Assembly: GCA_017431395.1 (NCBI GenBank) | Contig: JAFRLD010000248.1 | Coordinates: forward strand, 1 to 5,228 | Origin: Bacillota bacterium | GTDB lineage: Bacteria; Bacillota; Clostridia; Peptostreptococcales; Anaerovoracaceae | Reading direction: 5' to 3' | Length of the DNA stretch: 5,228 nt | Shown: piece after piece, positions 4,696 through 5,228 of the stretch | How positions within the stretch are numbered: the first letter of the stretch is position 1 | Layout of the letters: the number at the start of each line of letters is the position of its first letter | Program-made: the position numbers and the translations under genes | The notes under the pieces: generated by a model | Seen by the model: the letters and a program-made list of their open reading frames with translations, nothing else | Database searches by the model: none | Told to the model about the DNA's origin: nothing

Positions 4696-5228
4696 ATGAG
4701 ACCTGTTTATGAAGTTCTGACGCAGCAGGACGTCGAGAAGATCCACGAAACTTCACTAAGGATCCTCGAAGAAGTCGGTGTGGTCTTCCAATATGAGCCT
4801 GCGCTCAGGCTGCTGGAGAAGCACGGAGCGAAGGTGGATGGTGAGATCGTAAGGTTTCCGCGCCAGATGGTAGAAGAAAAAATCAAGACGGTACCTCAAT
4901 CATTCATGTACCACGCCAGAAATCCGGAGAAGTCCTTCGAAGTGAATCTGGAAGACACTCACTATGCCAGTCCATGTGGGGCGCCTTTTGTGATCGATCT
5001 GGACAGGGGGAGGCGGGAATCCACCCTGGACGATTTCAATGAGATCATTAAGATCTGTCATATGCTCCCGAATCTCGATGTTCACAGCAATATACCATGT
5101 GAAGTAACAGAACTGGGAGAAAAGCCGACCTACCGAAGGAATCTCATGACTTATAATACCCTGAAATATAGCGATAAACCTTTGATGGGAAGTGTTGACG
5201 GGTATGAGTCCGGGAAACAGTCCATAGA
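4696..5228 (+). CDS. MttB-superfamily trimethylamine/betaine-type corrinoid methyltransferase, N-terminal part (3' partial)
   Basis: The frame runs from the ATG at 4696 through the window end without a stop, giving 177 residues of a protein that is usually about 470-500 long. The N-terminus reads LTQQDVEKIHETSLRILEEV (8-27) followed by GVVF, the typical opening of the trimethylamine methyltransferase (MttB) family. EKHGAKVDGEIVRFP (41-55), the YHARNP stretch (72-77) and ASPCGAPFVIDLD (91-103) also fit. These cytosolic TIM-barrel enzymes move a methyl group from a quaternary or tertiary amine to a cognate corrinoid protein. True MttB carries pyrrolysine encoded by an in-frame TAG in the second half of the gene. 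Other members (for example the glycine betaine enzyme MtgB) lack it. That position is outside the window, so the substrate cannot be decided. It has its own unusual promoter and a strong ribosome site, and is probably the first gene of a catabolic operon. Confidence 0.9.
   Translation, partial: MRPVYEVLTQQDVEKIHETSLRILEEVGVVFQYEPALRLLEKHGAKVDGEIVRFPRQMVEEKIKTVPQSFMYHARNPEKSFEVNLEDTHYASPCGAPFVIDLDRGRRESTLDDFNEIIKICHMLPNLDVHSNIPCEVTELGEKPTYRRNLMTYNTLKYSDKPLMGSVDGYESGKQSI

Overview
The window looks like chromosomal DNA from an anaerobic, low-to-mid GC Gram-positive bacterium of the Clostridia (Firmicutes). The evidence is a GLUG-type surface protein, a YnbB-type PLP enzyme, a yybP-ykoY manganese riboswitch, Bacillus/Clostridium-type LexA boxes on a YneA-like gene, strong AGGAGG ribosome binding sites and an MttB-superfamily methyltransferase. 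I cannot name a genus. All six protein genes lie on the + strand, and I found no convincing gene on the - strand, no tRNA or rRNA, no CRISPR array and no insertion sequence.

Layout. 3-641 is the C-terminal end of a secreted GLUG-repeat protein that begins before the window. 16 bases later comes a complete methionine gamma-lyase/aluminium-resistance family PLP enzyme (658-1950), and 10 bases after that a TVP38/TMEM64 (VTT domain) membrane protein (1961-2725). The close spacing and lack of terminators suggest that these are co-transcribed. At 2744-2772 a new promoter starts a transcript that opens with a yybP-ykoY Mn2+ riboswitch (about 2782-2890). Its P1 strand overlaps an intrinsic terminator (2886-2919), and behind it lies a GTG-started CaCA-family cation antiporter (2936-3895). 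This arrangement predicts a manganese-induced exporter.

A third unit starts at 3958. A consensus promoter carries three LexA-like boxes (3934, 3965, 4003) and drives a 107-residue membrane-anchored LysM protein (4053-4376). It resembles the SOS cell-division inhibitor YneA but has no lexA beside it in this window. A 12-bp 3' hairpin and a strong terminator (4452-4491) close this unit.

The last unit begins with a promoter with an unusual 19-bp spacer (4579-4609), as in MerR-controlled genes, and a 12-bp palindrome in the leader. It continues into an MttB-superfamily corrinoid methyltransferase gene (4696 onward) that runs off the end of the window.

I see no wholly new system. The best leads are the manganese switch on a CaCA antiporter, the triple-LexA YneA-like gene away from lexA, and the unusual control region of the methyltransferase gene, which shares a sequence in inverted form with the upstream terminator.
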